Assembly (NCBI GenBank): GCA_028289505.1
Contig: JANQPK010000331.1
Location: forward strand, 1 to 9,830
Direction of reading: 5' to 3'
Length of the DNA: 9,830 nucleotides
Origin: Cyclobacteriaceae bacterium
Lineage (GTDB): Bacteria > Bacteroidota > Bacteroidia > Cytophagales > Cyclobacteriaceae
The translations under genes and the position numbers were made by a program. This document shows, in pieces, positions 1 through 6,471 of the stretch (the first letter of the stretch is position 1; every line of letters begins with the position of its first letter). The notes beneath the pieces are model-generated. The model worked only from the letters and a program-made list of their open reading frames with translations, did no database searches and was not told the origin of the DNA.

Positions 1-181
1 TTTCAATGGCCATCATGGCGTAGTCCACCTTGCCTTGTTCTAATGCATCACAGACTTGCTCAAAACTTCTACACTCCGTAATTTCAACTCTTCTCTGATC
101 AAAATAATGTAGTGCAGCCTCATGATGAAAAGAAGCTGTGGCACCTTGAATTGCAATATTTAGTTCTTCCTTCATAGGCAT
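1..181 (-). CDS. pheA: Prephenate dehydratase, N-terminal part (cut by the window edge)
   Basis: The reverse strand gives 60 residues beginning MPMKEELNIAIQGATASFHH and running to DYAMMAIE at the window edge. The IAIQG-x-x-x-SFHHEAA opening and the later CRSFEQVCDALEQGKVDYAMMAIE-type stretch are typical of the prephenate dehydratase catalytic domain, which converts prephenate to phenylpyruvate in phenylalanine synthesis. The dehydratase domain begins within about eight residues of the start, so there is no N-terminal chorismate mutase domain of the E. coli PheA kind. Two in-frame ATGs are possible starts, at 181 and 175; the second (MKEELN...) is also plausible, because the first directly abuts a terminator U-tract. 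A phenylalanine-rich leader and terminator directly upstream independently support the assignment. The C-terminal part, including any ACT regulatory domain, lies outside the window. Confidence 0.88.
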   Translation of the reverse strand, partial: MPMKEELNIAIQGATASFHHEAALHYFDQRRVEITECRSFEQVCDALEQGKVDYAMMAIE

Positions 182-210
182 AAAAAAAGTCCCGAAAAAT
201 CCGGGACTTT
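182..210 (-). terminator. Intrinsic terminator of the phe attenuator
   Basis: On the minus strand a perfect 9-bp stem (AAAGTCCCG pairing with CGGGACTTT, positions 202-210 and 186-194) closes a 7-base loop and runs into a tract of seven T's (188-182). The next base is the A of the upstream pheA ATG. A terminator placed after a short Phe-rich reading frame and before pheA is the hallmark of a transcription attenuator. The plus strand has no comparable T-run, so the direction is towards pheA. Confidence 0.9.
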
Positions 211-264
211 ATGAGTTCTGTATTTATGGCCAATACCCTACTCTTTCATCCCGGTCGTTGGACC
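202..264 (-). promoter_or_regulatory. phe attenuator: pause hairpin and antiterminator arms
   Basis: On the minus strand GGTC-caac-GACC (264-253) forms a small hairpin over the end of the leader peptide frame. Overlapping its 3' arm, CCGGGA (254-249) is complementary to TCCCGG, the 5' part of the terminator stem region (206-201), plus one adjacent G-U pair. The two pairings exclude each other. A ribosome stalled on the Phe codons would cover the GGTC arm and free CCGGGA to disrupt the terminator. A ribosome reaching the stop codon would cover CCGGGA and let the terminator form. The pairings are seen directly; the mechanism is inferred from classical attenuators. Confidence 0.72.
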
Positions 265-309
265 AAAAAAGAAAAAGTAAAAGAAAAAAGTATTGACGTT
301 TAGTTTCAT
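238..309 (-). CDS. Phe-rich leader peptide of pheA (23 aa)
   Basis: A 24-codon frame, including the TAG stop, begins MKLNVN, continues with the core TFFFYFFFFG and ends GPTTGMKE. Seven of eight consecutive codons (288-265) are phenylalanine, with one tyrosine among them. The arrangement resembles the E. coli pheL leader peptide (Phe-rich, about 15 residues), but the sequence is otherwise different. It has no Shine-Dalgarno sequence; the base at -3 is A, as is common in Bacteroidota. It is followed 27 bases later by an intrinsic terminator and then pheA. The expected role is to sense charged tRNA-Phe by ribosome stalling; the peptide itself probably has no function after synthesis. The frame is too short and too biased to be an ordinary gene. 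Confidence 0.9.
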   Translation of the reverse strand: MKLNVNTFFFYFFFFGPTTGMKE

Positions 310-327
310 ATTCTTGTCTACTACCTA

Positions 328-360
328 CAATTTTAAACAATAAATCTACTTTTATCCAAA
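328..360 (-). promoter_or_regulatory. Candidate promoter for the phe leader/pheA transcript
   Basis: On the minus strand TTTG (360-357), a 21-base spacer and TAAAATTG (335-328) resemble the Bacteroidota vegetative promoter (TTTG, about 19-21 bases, TAnnTTTG), with one mismatch in the -7 element. Transcription would start near 320, about 10 bases before the leader ATG at 309, leaving a very short 5' leader. The match is modest in AT-rich DNA. Confidence 0.4.
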
Positions 361-363
361 TTA

Positions 364-386
364 AACCTTACTTTTTTAATAAGGTT
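364..386 (-). terminator. Weak hairpin at the end of the 519-residue gene
   Basis: A 7-bp perfect stem, AACCTTA with TAAGGTT and a 9-base loop, spans the TAA stop codon of the upstream minus-strand gene. It is followed on that strand only by TAATTT, a poor U-tract, so termination may be incomplete. If it does stop transcription, it separates the helical-protein gene from the phe leader unit, whose candidate promoter begins three bases further on. Confidence 0.35.
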
Positions 387-1935
387 GAGGAACCAGTATC
401 CTGGATTGGGCTTTGTCTTTAATAATCTCACCGACCTTTCTGCCTTGTATTCTGCTCTCAAGCCAGGATATAATATCGAAATAGATGAAGGCCCTTTTCT
501 CATAAGGGTTGTCCACCAAGGTCAACAATTGGTTTCTCAAACTTTGGAATTGCCCAATAAGTACCATATGCGTCATATTGCGCTCCAGCTGTTTGATGAA
601 GTCCAGTATGTAACGTTGAAACTGTTGAAGGTCATCTTTTTTTGACAGGTAACGGTAAGTTGATCTCAAATAATAAGGTATGACATCCATATGCCCCATT
701 TCAAAATGGCAGATCAGGTTGAGGATTCTGGCAAAACTGTGAACATCCTCTCTTATGTCCTCTTCTTCGGTATTGATGATTCGGTAGAGCCATTTGACTG
801 CCTGGTTAAACCGTTGATCTCCGAAATACAGACAAGCAATTTTATAATACATGATTAGCCGCGAATGCTTGTCCAACAGGTGTATGAAGCGTTCCAACTC
901 CGGCTGAATTCTGCTAAATAAGTTCACCCCAATTTCGAAGTCTCCTACCATAAAAAACTTATTGAACAGGTGGGAGTAAATATACTTCTGAAGCTTCAAT
1001 TGGGTATTAGGATCTAATTCCACTCCTGATAAATGGTGAATGCTTTTCATCCTCCGGTGGTTATTCAGAAAATCGTGATATCGCAACAGTTTGTATTGCG
1101 CGGTCATCAAGTGATTTAACCCTTTCAAATAGGAGTCTAAGTGGAGTGATATCTGATGGTCGTATTCAAACAGGTCTACCCATTTTTGAGAGTAAGTACA
1201 ACCTTTTTCAAAATCCTGGATGAAGAAATAATAGTCAACCAACAGGTTGTATAAATGTAATTTTTCGTAAAAACTCAGGCTATCTTCAACGTAACTCGGT
1301 AATTCCTGAAGAATCAGATTTACTGCTTCAAAATCTTTTTGATTTCTGGCAAAACCCTTTCTGACATATAATGCATTTAGTTTTACTAGAATATTAGAGA
1401 ACGAATTGATATTGTTAATCTGGTTGTTTACCTGCCTCACCTGGGCAATAATATCATTTACCCTTTCCTGATTTCCTTTTCCTACTGTTTGAGACAGCAC
1501 CTGTTTTTCCCATTTATATACCTCCAGCAGTAATTCCAGATTATTATATTTATGCGCCATTTTCTTGGCCTTCTGCAGCATCCGGACACACTGGTCGTAA
1601 TGCGATCTTTTGTACAGAATTTGTGAATGATCAATTAATTCACGGATTTGAATATCCCTTATATTGCTTCCATCAAACAATCGGAGGCTTTGCAATATCC
1701 TTTTGTACAAATGTGCTTTAAGGTTGGACATCTGGGCTGGCAAAAAACTGGACTCTTTTTTCAGGATGGCTGATTCGCAATAGATTTCCTGCTGATCCAT
1801 TAGATCAAACAAGCGGATGAACTTCTTGTTCATGGGACCGCCCTCTTTGGAAGTGAACAACTTAAAATATCGTTTTTCACTAGGAGACATGCCCTTAATA
1901 AGCCTAAACAGTCCACTTTTACTCTGGTCAGACAT
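376..1935 (-). CDS. Uncharacterised helical protein, 519 aa
   Basis: The product has no signal peptide or hydrophobic membrane segment and is probably cytoplasmic. It is rich in Leu, Tyr, Phe, Lys and Arg arranged as amphipathic helices, such as the stretch around residues 95-150 and repeated 'dFekGc' / 'dFEiGvnLF'-like helix pairs further on. This suggests a TPR-like or other alpha-solenoid fold, although I see no clean 34-residue TPR consensus. The N-terminus carries LIKGMSPSEKRYFKLF (residues 12-27), an opening I associate with a family of roughly 500-residue hypothetical proteins in Bacteroidota. No catalytic motif is recognisable. Start ATG at 1935 gives MSDQSK; the gene diverges from leuA across 159 bases and lies upstream of the phe unit on the same strand. 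A scaffold or protein-interaction role is only a guess. Confidence 0.8.
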   Translation of the reverse strand: MSDQSKSGLFRLIKGMSPSEKRYFKLFTSKEGGPMNKKFIRLFDLMDQQEIYCESAILKKESSFLPAQMSNLKAHLYKRILQSLRLFDGSNIRDIQIRELIDHSQILYKRSHYDQCVRMLQKAKKMAHKYNNLELLLEVYKWEKQVLSQTVGKGNQERVNDIIAQVRQVNNQINNINSFSNILVKLNALYVRKGFARNQKDFEAVNLILQELPSYVEDSLSFYEKLHLYNLLVDYYFFIQDFEKGCTYSQKWVDLFEYDHQISLHLDSYLKGLNHLMTAQYKLLRYHDFLNNHRRMKSIHHLSGVELDPNTQLKLQKYIYSHLFNKFFMVGDFEIGVNLFSRIQPELERFIHLLDKHSRLIMYYKIACLYFGDQRFNQAVKWLYRIINTEEEDIREDVHSFARILNLICHFEMGHMDVIPYYLRSTYRYLSKKDDLQQFQRYILDFIKQLERNMTHMVLIGQFQSLRNQLLTLVDNPYEKRAFIYFDIISWLESRIQGRKVGEIIKDKAQSRILVPQPY

Positions 1936-1956
1936 CGTAATAATTAATGCATAAAA

Positions 1957-1969
1957 ACCCTATTAGGGT
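1957..1969. repeat. Short palindrome ACCCTA-t-TAGGGT
   Basis: A 13-base perfect inverted repeat around one central base lies 21 bases upstream of the start codon at 1935 and overlaps the -7-like TATATTTA of that gene by one base. As RNA it could only form a 4-bp stem with a 5-base loop, so a protein-binding operator is more likely than a hairpin, if it is functional at all. Confidence 0.35.
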
Positions 1970-1998
1970 AAATATACTGCTATTTATCTCAAATAAGG

Positions 1999-2037
1999 AA
2001 AAATCAGATTTCGTAATAATTGAATTATTTGATTTTT
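1999..2037. repeat. Nested dyad symmetry upstream of leuA
   Basis: Outer arms AAAAATCA (1999-2006) and TGATTTTT (2030-2037) are perfect inverted repeats. Between them lies an inner 15-base palindrome, AATAATT-g-AATTATT (2015-2029). The element sits upstream of the best leuA -7-like sequence, where an operator could act. AT-rich DNA produces such symmetries by chance, so the functional reading is tentative. Confidence 0.35.
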
Positions 2038-2094
2038 ATATACATGATACCCCAGGTAACTTTAAATTAACATTACAGAAACCCATAAAAAAAC

Positions 2095-3258
2095 ATGGAT
2101 ACGAAGGTTGATATTTTTGACACCACCTTGCGGGATGGTGAACAGGTTCCAGGTTGTGGATTGAATAAAGAAGAGAAGATTATAATTGCTAAAGCCCTTG
2201 AGCAGTTAGGGGTGGATGTTATTGAGGCAGGTTTCCCAATATCTAGTCCTGGAGACTTCGAATCGGTAAAAGCGATCGCTGAAACCCTGAAAGAACCCAC
2301 CATTTGTGCACTTTCTCGGGCAGTTGAGAAGGATATTACAACCGCAGCAGAGGCCATTAAGAATGCAGTAAAACCAAGAATTCATACCGGTCTGGGTACC
2401 TCTGATCAACACATTTTCACCAAACTAAAATCTACCAGGGAGCAGGTAATTGAGCGAGGTGTAAAGGCGGTAAAGCTCGCTCGAAAATATGTGGGAGATG
2501 TAGAGTTCTACGCTGAAGATGCCGGTCGTACTGACAATGAATATCTGGCTAGGGTGATAGAGGCGGTAGTTGCTGCTGGTGCTACTGTAGTTAACATCCC
2601 GGATACTACCGGATATTGCTTGCCTGAGGAATATGGTCAGAAGATCAAGTACCTGGTCGATCATGTAAAGGGCATTGAAAATGTCACCATTTCTACCCAT
2701 TGCCATAACGACTTGGGTTTGGCTACCGCTAATTCTATTGCTGGTGTTCAAAATGGCGCTAGGCAGGTAGAATGCACTGTAAATGGTTGTGGGGAGAGGG
2801 CTGGAAATACTTCTTTAGAGGAAGTGGTAATGATACTACGCAAACACAGGTGGTTGCCCTACACTACCAATATTGTCACAGAACAGTTGAACCCAATCAG
2901 TCGACTGGTATCAGAAACAATGGGTATGCCAGTACAACCAAATAAAGCAATTGTAGGGGCCAACGCATTTGCGCACAGCTCAGGAATACACCAGGATGGT
3001 GTGATCAAAAACCGAGAAAATTATGAAATTATCGATCCCAATGAAGTAGGGGTTGATGAATCTACCATTGTTCTAACCGCTCGCAGTGGTCGAGCTGCCT
3101 TAGCATTCCGCATTAAAAAACTAGGTATTGAAGTGCCCCAGCAGGAGCACGATGCTATTTATCAACAGTTTTTGGAATTGGCCGACCGGATCAAGTTGGT
3201 AAGGGATGAAGACTTGAGAACACTGTTGAATCAATATTTAGCTACCAGTATAAAATAA
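2095..3258 (+). CDS. leuA: 2-isopropylmalate synthase, short form without the regulatory domain
   Basis: This enzyme makes the first committed step of leucine synthesis, condensing acetyl-CoA with 2-ketoisovalerate to give 2-isopropylmalate. The 387 residues contain the HMGL-like TIM-barrel signatures: DTTLRDGEQ (9-17) with the metal-binding Asp9 and Arg13, THCHND (201-206) with metal-binding His202 and His204, GERAGNTSLEEV (233-244) with Asn238, and FAHSSGIHQDG (292-302) from the linker subdomain. E. coli LeuA is about 520 residues; here the chain ends soon after the linker subdomain, so the C-terminal leucine-binding allosteric domain is absent. Citramalate or homocitrate synthase are related alternatives, but the immediately following leuC, leuD and leuB favour isopropylmalate synthase. 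It is the first gene of the leu cluster. Confidence 0.92.
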   Translation: MDTKVDIFDTTLRDGEQVPGCGLNKEEKIIIAKALEQLGVDVIEAGFPISSPGDFESVKAIAETLKEPTICALSRAVEKDITTAAEAIKNAVKPRIHTGLGTSDQHIFTKLKSTREQVIERGVKAVKLARKYVGDVEFYAEDAGRTDNEYLARVIEAVVAAGATVVNIPDTTGYCLPEEYGQKIKYLVDHVKGIENVTISTHCHNDLGLATANSIAGVQNGARQVECTVNGCGERAGNTSLEEVVMILRKHRWLPYTTNIVTEQLNPISRLVSETMGMPVQPNKAIVGANAFAHSSGIHQDGVIKNRENYEIIDPNEVGVDESTIVLTARSGRAALAFRIKKLGIEVPQQEHDAIYQQFLELADRIKLVRDEDLRTLLNQYLATSIK

Positions 3259-3272
3259 ATTACACCTTCGAA

Positions 3273-4649
3273 ATGTCAGGAAAAACTTTGTTTGATAAGG
3301 TCTGGGATCAACATGTGATCTCAGAAATAGATAATGGCCCTAGTGTTTTTTACATCGACCGCCATTTTATACATGAAGTAACCAGTCCTCAGGCTTTCGA
3401 TGGTTTGAGAAAAAGAAATATTCGTGTGTTCCGTCCAGATCAGACGGTGGCAACCGCCGATCACAATGTTCCCACCATAGACCAGCACTTACCTATCAAG
3501 GACAAATTGTCCAGGTTTCAGGTGCAAAAGTTGGCGGAGAACTGTGAAGAATTTGGTATCCAGCTATATGGTCTGGGGCATCAATACCAGGGCATTGTTC
3601 ACGTAATAGGTCCTGAGCTTGGTATTACACAACCAGGTTTCACCATTGTTTGTGGGGACAGTCATACCTCCACCCATGGAGCTTTTGGGGCTATTGCCTT
3701 TGGTATCGGGACCAGTGAAGTGGAGCAGGTCCTAGCCACACAATGTGTGTTGCAGCGTAAGCCCAAAAGGATGAAGATTGAAGTCAATGGACCACTGGCC
3801 AAAGGGGTGCTATCGAAGGATATTATTTTGTATATCGCTTCTAAGATTTCAACCAGTGGGGCCACAGGGCATTTTATTGAATACACCGGTTCAGCGATAC
3901 GTGCATTGTCTATGGAGGCTAGAATGACCATCTGTAACATGAGCATAGAAATGGGGGCAAGAGGTGGAATGATTGCCCCAGACGAAACCACTTTTGAGTA
4001 CATCAAGGGACGAAAGTTTGCGCCTAAGGATGCAGAGTGGGACCAGGCGCTGGAGAAATGGCGTCAACTCTATACTGATGACGACGCTGAGTTCGATACC
4101 TCCTATCAATTCGATGCTGCTGATATTGTACCCATGATCACCTACGGCACTAATCCTGGTATGGGTATCAAGATTACCGAAACCGTGCCCGATTCACCAG
4201 ACAATACCAAAGCTCTGGAGTACATGGGATTGACCCCGGGAGAATTGTTATTGGGAAAAGAGGTAAATCATGTTTTCATAGGCAGTTGTACCAATTCCAG
4301 AATAGAGGATTTAAGACTAGTGGCATCTTTGGTGCAAGGAAAACAAAAAGCTGACAATGTGCAAGCCATGGTTATTCCCGGGTCGAAACAAGTGGAACAA
4401 CAAGCTAAACAAGAGGGACTTGACAAAATACTCGAGGAGGCTGGCTTCCACCTACGTCAACCGGGCTGTTCTGCTTGTCTGGGTATGAATGAAGATAAGG
4501 TGCCCGCAGGGGAGTACTGTGTATCCACTAGCAACAGGAACTTTGAGGGAAGACAGGGTCCCGGAGCCAGAACCATATTAGCTAGTCCTCTTACTGCTGC
4601 AGCTACAGCCATTACAGGACGTATTACCGATGTTAGAGAATTGATATAG
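3273..4649 (+). CDS. leuC: 3-isopropylmalate dehydratase, large subunit
   Basis: LeuC with LeuD isomerises 2-isopropylmalate to 3-isopropylmalate. It is an aconitase-family [4Fe-4S] protein, and the three cluster cysteines are visible: Cys339 in FIGSCTNSRIEDLR, and Cys399 and Cys402 in PGCSACLGMNED. Other family signatures are CGDSHTSTHGAFGA (127-140), EMGARGGMIAPDETT (226-240) and STSNRNFEGRQGPGART (418-434). At 458 residues it is close to the usual 465-470 length. The start follows the leuA stop by 14 bases and has no Shine-Dalgarno sequence. Nothing in it is truncated or unusual. Confidence 0.97.
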   Translation: MSGKTLFDKVWDQHVISEIDNGPSVFYIDRHFIHEVTSPQAFDGLRKRNIRVFRPDQTVATADHNVPTIDQHLPIKDKLSRFQVQKLAENCEEFGIQLYGLGHQYQGIVHVIGPELGITQPGFTIVCGDSHTSTHGAFGAIAFGIGTSEVEQVLATQCVLQRKPKRMKIEVNGPLAKGVLSKDIILYIASKISTSGATGHFIEYTGSAIRALSMEARMTICNMSIEMGARGGMIAPDETTFEYIKGRKFAPKDAEWDQALEKWRQLYTDDDAEFDTSYQFDAADIVPMITYGTNPGMGIKITETVPDSPDNTKALEYMGLTPGELLLGKEVNHVFIGSCTNSRIEDLRLVASLVQGKQKADNVQAMVIPGSKQVEQQAKQEGLDKILEEAGFHLRQPGCSACLGMNEDKVPAGEYCVSTSNRNFEGRQGPGARTILASPLTAAATAITGRITDVRELI

Positions 4650-4651
4650 AT

Positions 4652-5236
4652 ATGGAACCTTTAAATATTGTTAGGTCAACCTGTGTACCACTACCGGCGG
4701 AACACGTGGATACGGATCAGATCATACCGGCACGATTTCTTAAAGCTACCACTAGAGAGGGATTTGGGGATAATCTATTCCGTGATTGGCGTTACCACAA
4801 TGATGGTACCCCTAAGCCTTCATTCGTACTAAACCAGACCCAGTTTGAGGGAAAAATTCTGGTTGCTGGAAAGAACTTCGGATGTGGATCCAGCCGTGAG
4901 CATGCGGCTTGGGCACTTTATGATTACGGCTTTCGAGTAGTGGTCTCTAGCTTTTTCGCAGACATCTTTCGAAATAATGCTTTGAACAACGGTCTATTGC
5001 CTATTCAACTACCAGAGGCATATGTTCAAGAACTTCTAGCCGCAATCGAAAGAAATCCCTCATTGTTGGCGGTGGTAGATTTACCACAACAGGAGTTCAA
5101 AATCGAGGGTGGTCAAGCCATAAAATTTGACATCAACCCCTACAAAAAATCCTGCCTGTTGCAGGGGTTTGATGACATTGACTACCTGATAAGCCAGCAG
5201 GATAAGATATTGGAATACGAACAAAACAAGATTTAA
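4652..5236 (+). CDS. leuD: 3-isopropylmalate dehydratase, small subunit
   Basis: This is the swivelling small domain that completes the LeuCD active site. The 194 residues show the family pattern: DTDQIIPARFLK near residues 20-31 (substrate-side loop), then GKNFGCGSSREHAAWAL (73-89), the most conserved LeuD motif. The length fits the usual 190-200. Only two bases separate it from leuC, which fits coupled, roughly equal production of the two subunits. Confidence 0.97.
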   Translation: MEPLNIVRSTCVPLPAEHVDTDQIIPARFLKATTREGFGDNLFRDWRYHNDGTPKPSFVLNQTQFEGKILVAGKNFGCGSSREHAAWALYDYGFRVVVSSFFADIFRNNALNNGLLPIQLPEAYVQELLAAIERNPSLLAVVDLPQQEFKIEGGQAIKFDINPYKKSCLLQGFDDIDYLISQQDKILEYEQNKI

Positions 5237-5244
5237 GAAATCAT

Positions 5245-6339
5245 ATGAAAGCTACAATAGCAGTCCTTTCAGGAGACGGAATTGGGCCGGAAGTTACAGA
5301 TCAGGCTTTGAAATCTCTGAGCGCCATTGAAGAGTGCTACGGTCACCAGTTTGAACTCCCCACTGGATTAGTGGGTGCCACTGCCATTGACGCCACCGGA
5401 GATCCCTTCCCTGCTGAAACAGAAAAAGTTTGTCAATCAGCAGACGCTATATTATTCGGTGCAATCGGTGATCCGAAGTACGATAACGACCCCAATGCCA
5501 AAGTACGTCCGGAACAGGGTTTACTAGCGATGAGAAAACAGCTGGGTCTTTTTGCCAACGTAAGGCCGGTGAAAAGCTACCAACAACTTCTGCATATGTC
5601 TCCGCTGAAACCGGAAAAAGTAGCCAACGCGGACTTAGTGGTTTTCAGGGAATTGACCGGCGGGATTTATTTTGGAGAACCCCGAGGAAGGAGTGAAGAT
5701 GGAAACAAGGCGTATGATACCAGTATATACTCCAGGGAGGAGATTGTTAGAATTACTAAACTGGCTTTTCAAGCAGCTCGAACCAGAAGCAAGAGATTGA
5801 CCCTGGTAGATAAGGCCAATGTTTTGGCTACTAGTCGGTTATGGAGAGATACTGTCAATCAGATAGCTCCAGAGTATCCGGATATTGAATTGGACTACAT
5901 GTTTGTGGATAATGCTGCTATGCAGTTGATTCAAAATCCTGGTAGGTTTGATGTGATTGTTACCGAGAACATGTTCGGTGACATCATTACCGATGAAGCA
6001 TCAGTAATAACCGGTTCTTTGGGAATGCTGCCCTCTGCTTCTCTTGGGGACAAAGTGTCGTTGTTTGAACCAATTCACGGGTCTTATCCGCAGGTGGCCG
6101 GCATGAATCGGGCAAACCCTATGGCTGCAATTCTTTCCTTGGCCATGCTGCTGGAGTATTCTTTTGATTTAACTGAAGAGGCTCAGAGTATTCAGAATGC
6201 GGTTGAATCGTGCATTTCAGCTAACATCGTTACCGAAGATCTGACAGAAGGTACTGCCAGTGGAACAGATGCAGTAGGTAATGCGGTGGCGAGATTTGTT
6301 CGGGAGTCAAAACAAGTAGGTATAAAAAGTGATTTGTGA
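5245..6339 (+). CDS. leuB: 3-isopropylmalate dehydrogenase
   Basis: LeuB oxidatively decarboxylates 3-isopropylmalate to 2-ketoisocaproate. At 364 residues it matches the family length. It shows LSGDGIGPEV (8-17), the isopropylmalate-specific ExxLLxxR pattern in EQGLLAMR (90-97), Arg107, FRELTGGIYFGEPRG (134-148) with Arg135 and Tyr142, Lys190 in VDKANV, and the metal-binding aspartates Asp222, Asp246 and Asp250 around ENMFGDIITDEAS. The NAD-binding loop reads HGSYPQVAGMN (278-288), where well-studied enzymes have GSAPDIAGK; the Asp that contacts the adenosine ribose is replaced by Gln283. It begins 8 bases after leuD and is the last gene of the leu cluster; the ilv attenuator follows. Confidence 0.95.
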   Translation: MKATIAVLSGDGIGPEVTDQALKSLSAIEECYGHQFELPTGLVGATAIDATGDPFPAETEKVCQSADAILFGAIGDPKYDNDPNAKVRPEQGLLAMRKQLGLFANVRPVKSYQQLLHMSPLKPEKVANADLVVFRELTGGIYFGEPRGRSEDGNKAYDTSIYSREEIVRITKLAFQAARTRSKRLTLVDKANVLATSRLWRDTVNQIAPEYPDIELDYMFVDNAAMQLIQNPGRFDVIVTENMFGDIITDEASVITGSLGMLPSASLGDKVSLFEPIHGSYPQVAGMNRANPMAAILSLAMLLEYSFDLTEEAQSIQNAVESCISANIVTEDLTEGTASGTDAVGNAVARFVRESKQVGIKSDL

Positions 6340-6372
6340 TTAGGATAATGAAAATAAATTTTCATAATTTTA
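6340..6372 (+). promoter_or_regulatory. Weak candidate promoter for the ilv leader, with an internal palindrome
   Basis: TTAG (6340-6343), a 21-base spacer and TAATTTTA (6365-6372) give an imperfect Bacteroidota-type promoter starting right after the leuB stop. Between them, ATGAAAAT-aa-ATTTTCAT (6348-6365) is a perfect 18-base palindrome, which may be an operator or chance. If no promoter exists here, the ilv genes are transcribed by read-through from the leu cluster and the attenuator acts on that transcript. Confidence 0.28.
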
Positions 6373-6393
6373 GCTATAGCGAAAAACGCAAGC

Positions 6394-6471
6394 ATGACAA
6401 ATACCTATATCATTACTACTGTGGTCATTACTGATGTACTCGTCAGAGTAATTAGATCGGGAATGGTATAG
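6394..6471 (+). CDS. Ile/Val/Thr-rich leader peptide of ilvEDB (25 aa)
   Basis: The 26-codon frame, including TAG, begins MTNTYIITTVV, continues ITDVLVRVI and ends RSGMV. It has 6 Val, 4 Ile, 5 Thr and 1 Leu among 25 residues, clustered at 6409-6453. It ends 21 bases before a strong terminator hairpin that precedes ilvE. This is the classical ilv-type arrangement seen with the E. coli ilvL leader, though the peptide sequence is unrelated. Val and Ile are the end products of the pathway, and threonine is the usual precursor of isoleucine, so its codons may also be sensed. There is no Shine-Dalgarno sequence; the -3 base is A. Confidence 0.88.
   Translation: MTNTYIITTVVITDVLVRVIRSGMV

Larger units (their letters stand above)
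1936..2094. promoter_or_regulatory. Divergent intergenic region between the helical-protein gene and leuA
   Basis: This AT-rich 159-base region should carry the promoters of both divergent units. For leuA, TAACTTTA (2057-2064) resembles a Bacteroidota -7 element, but the nearest TTTG (2028-2031) lies 25 bases upstream, longer than usual. For the minus-strand gene, TATATTTA (1976-1969) is a -7-like match with no well-spaced TTTG. No intrinsic terminator and no leucine-rich leader frame precede leuA, unlike the ilv and phe units. The leuA start is preceded by an A-rich stretch rather than a Shine-Dalgarno sequence. Confidence 0.45.

Noticed and set aside
186..210. The 182-210 hairpin as the ordinary terminator of the 519-residue gene
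   Set aside because: It lies about 165 bases beyond that gene's stop, after a Phe-rich frame and with a competing antiterminator, and it directly precedes pheA; an attenuator explains it better.
385..645. Plus-strand frame of 86 codons inside the helical-protein gene
   Set aside because: It lies wholly within a well-formed 519-residue minus-strand gene, has no family resemblance and no plausible promoter.
2044..2070. Tiny frame MIPQVTLN before leuA as a possible leu leader peptide
   Set aside because: It has one leucine, no run of control codons and no terminator or antiterminator after it.
3662..4109. Overlapping minus-strand frames within leuC
   Set aside because: They are antisense shadows of a highly conserved gene, with no recognisable motifs.
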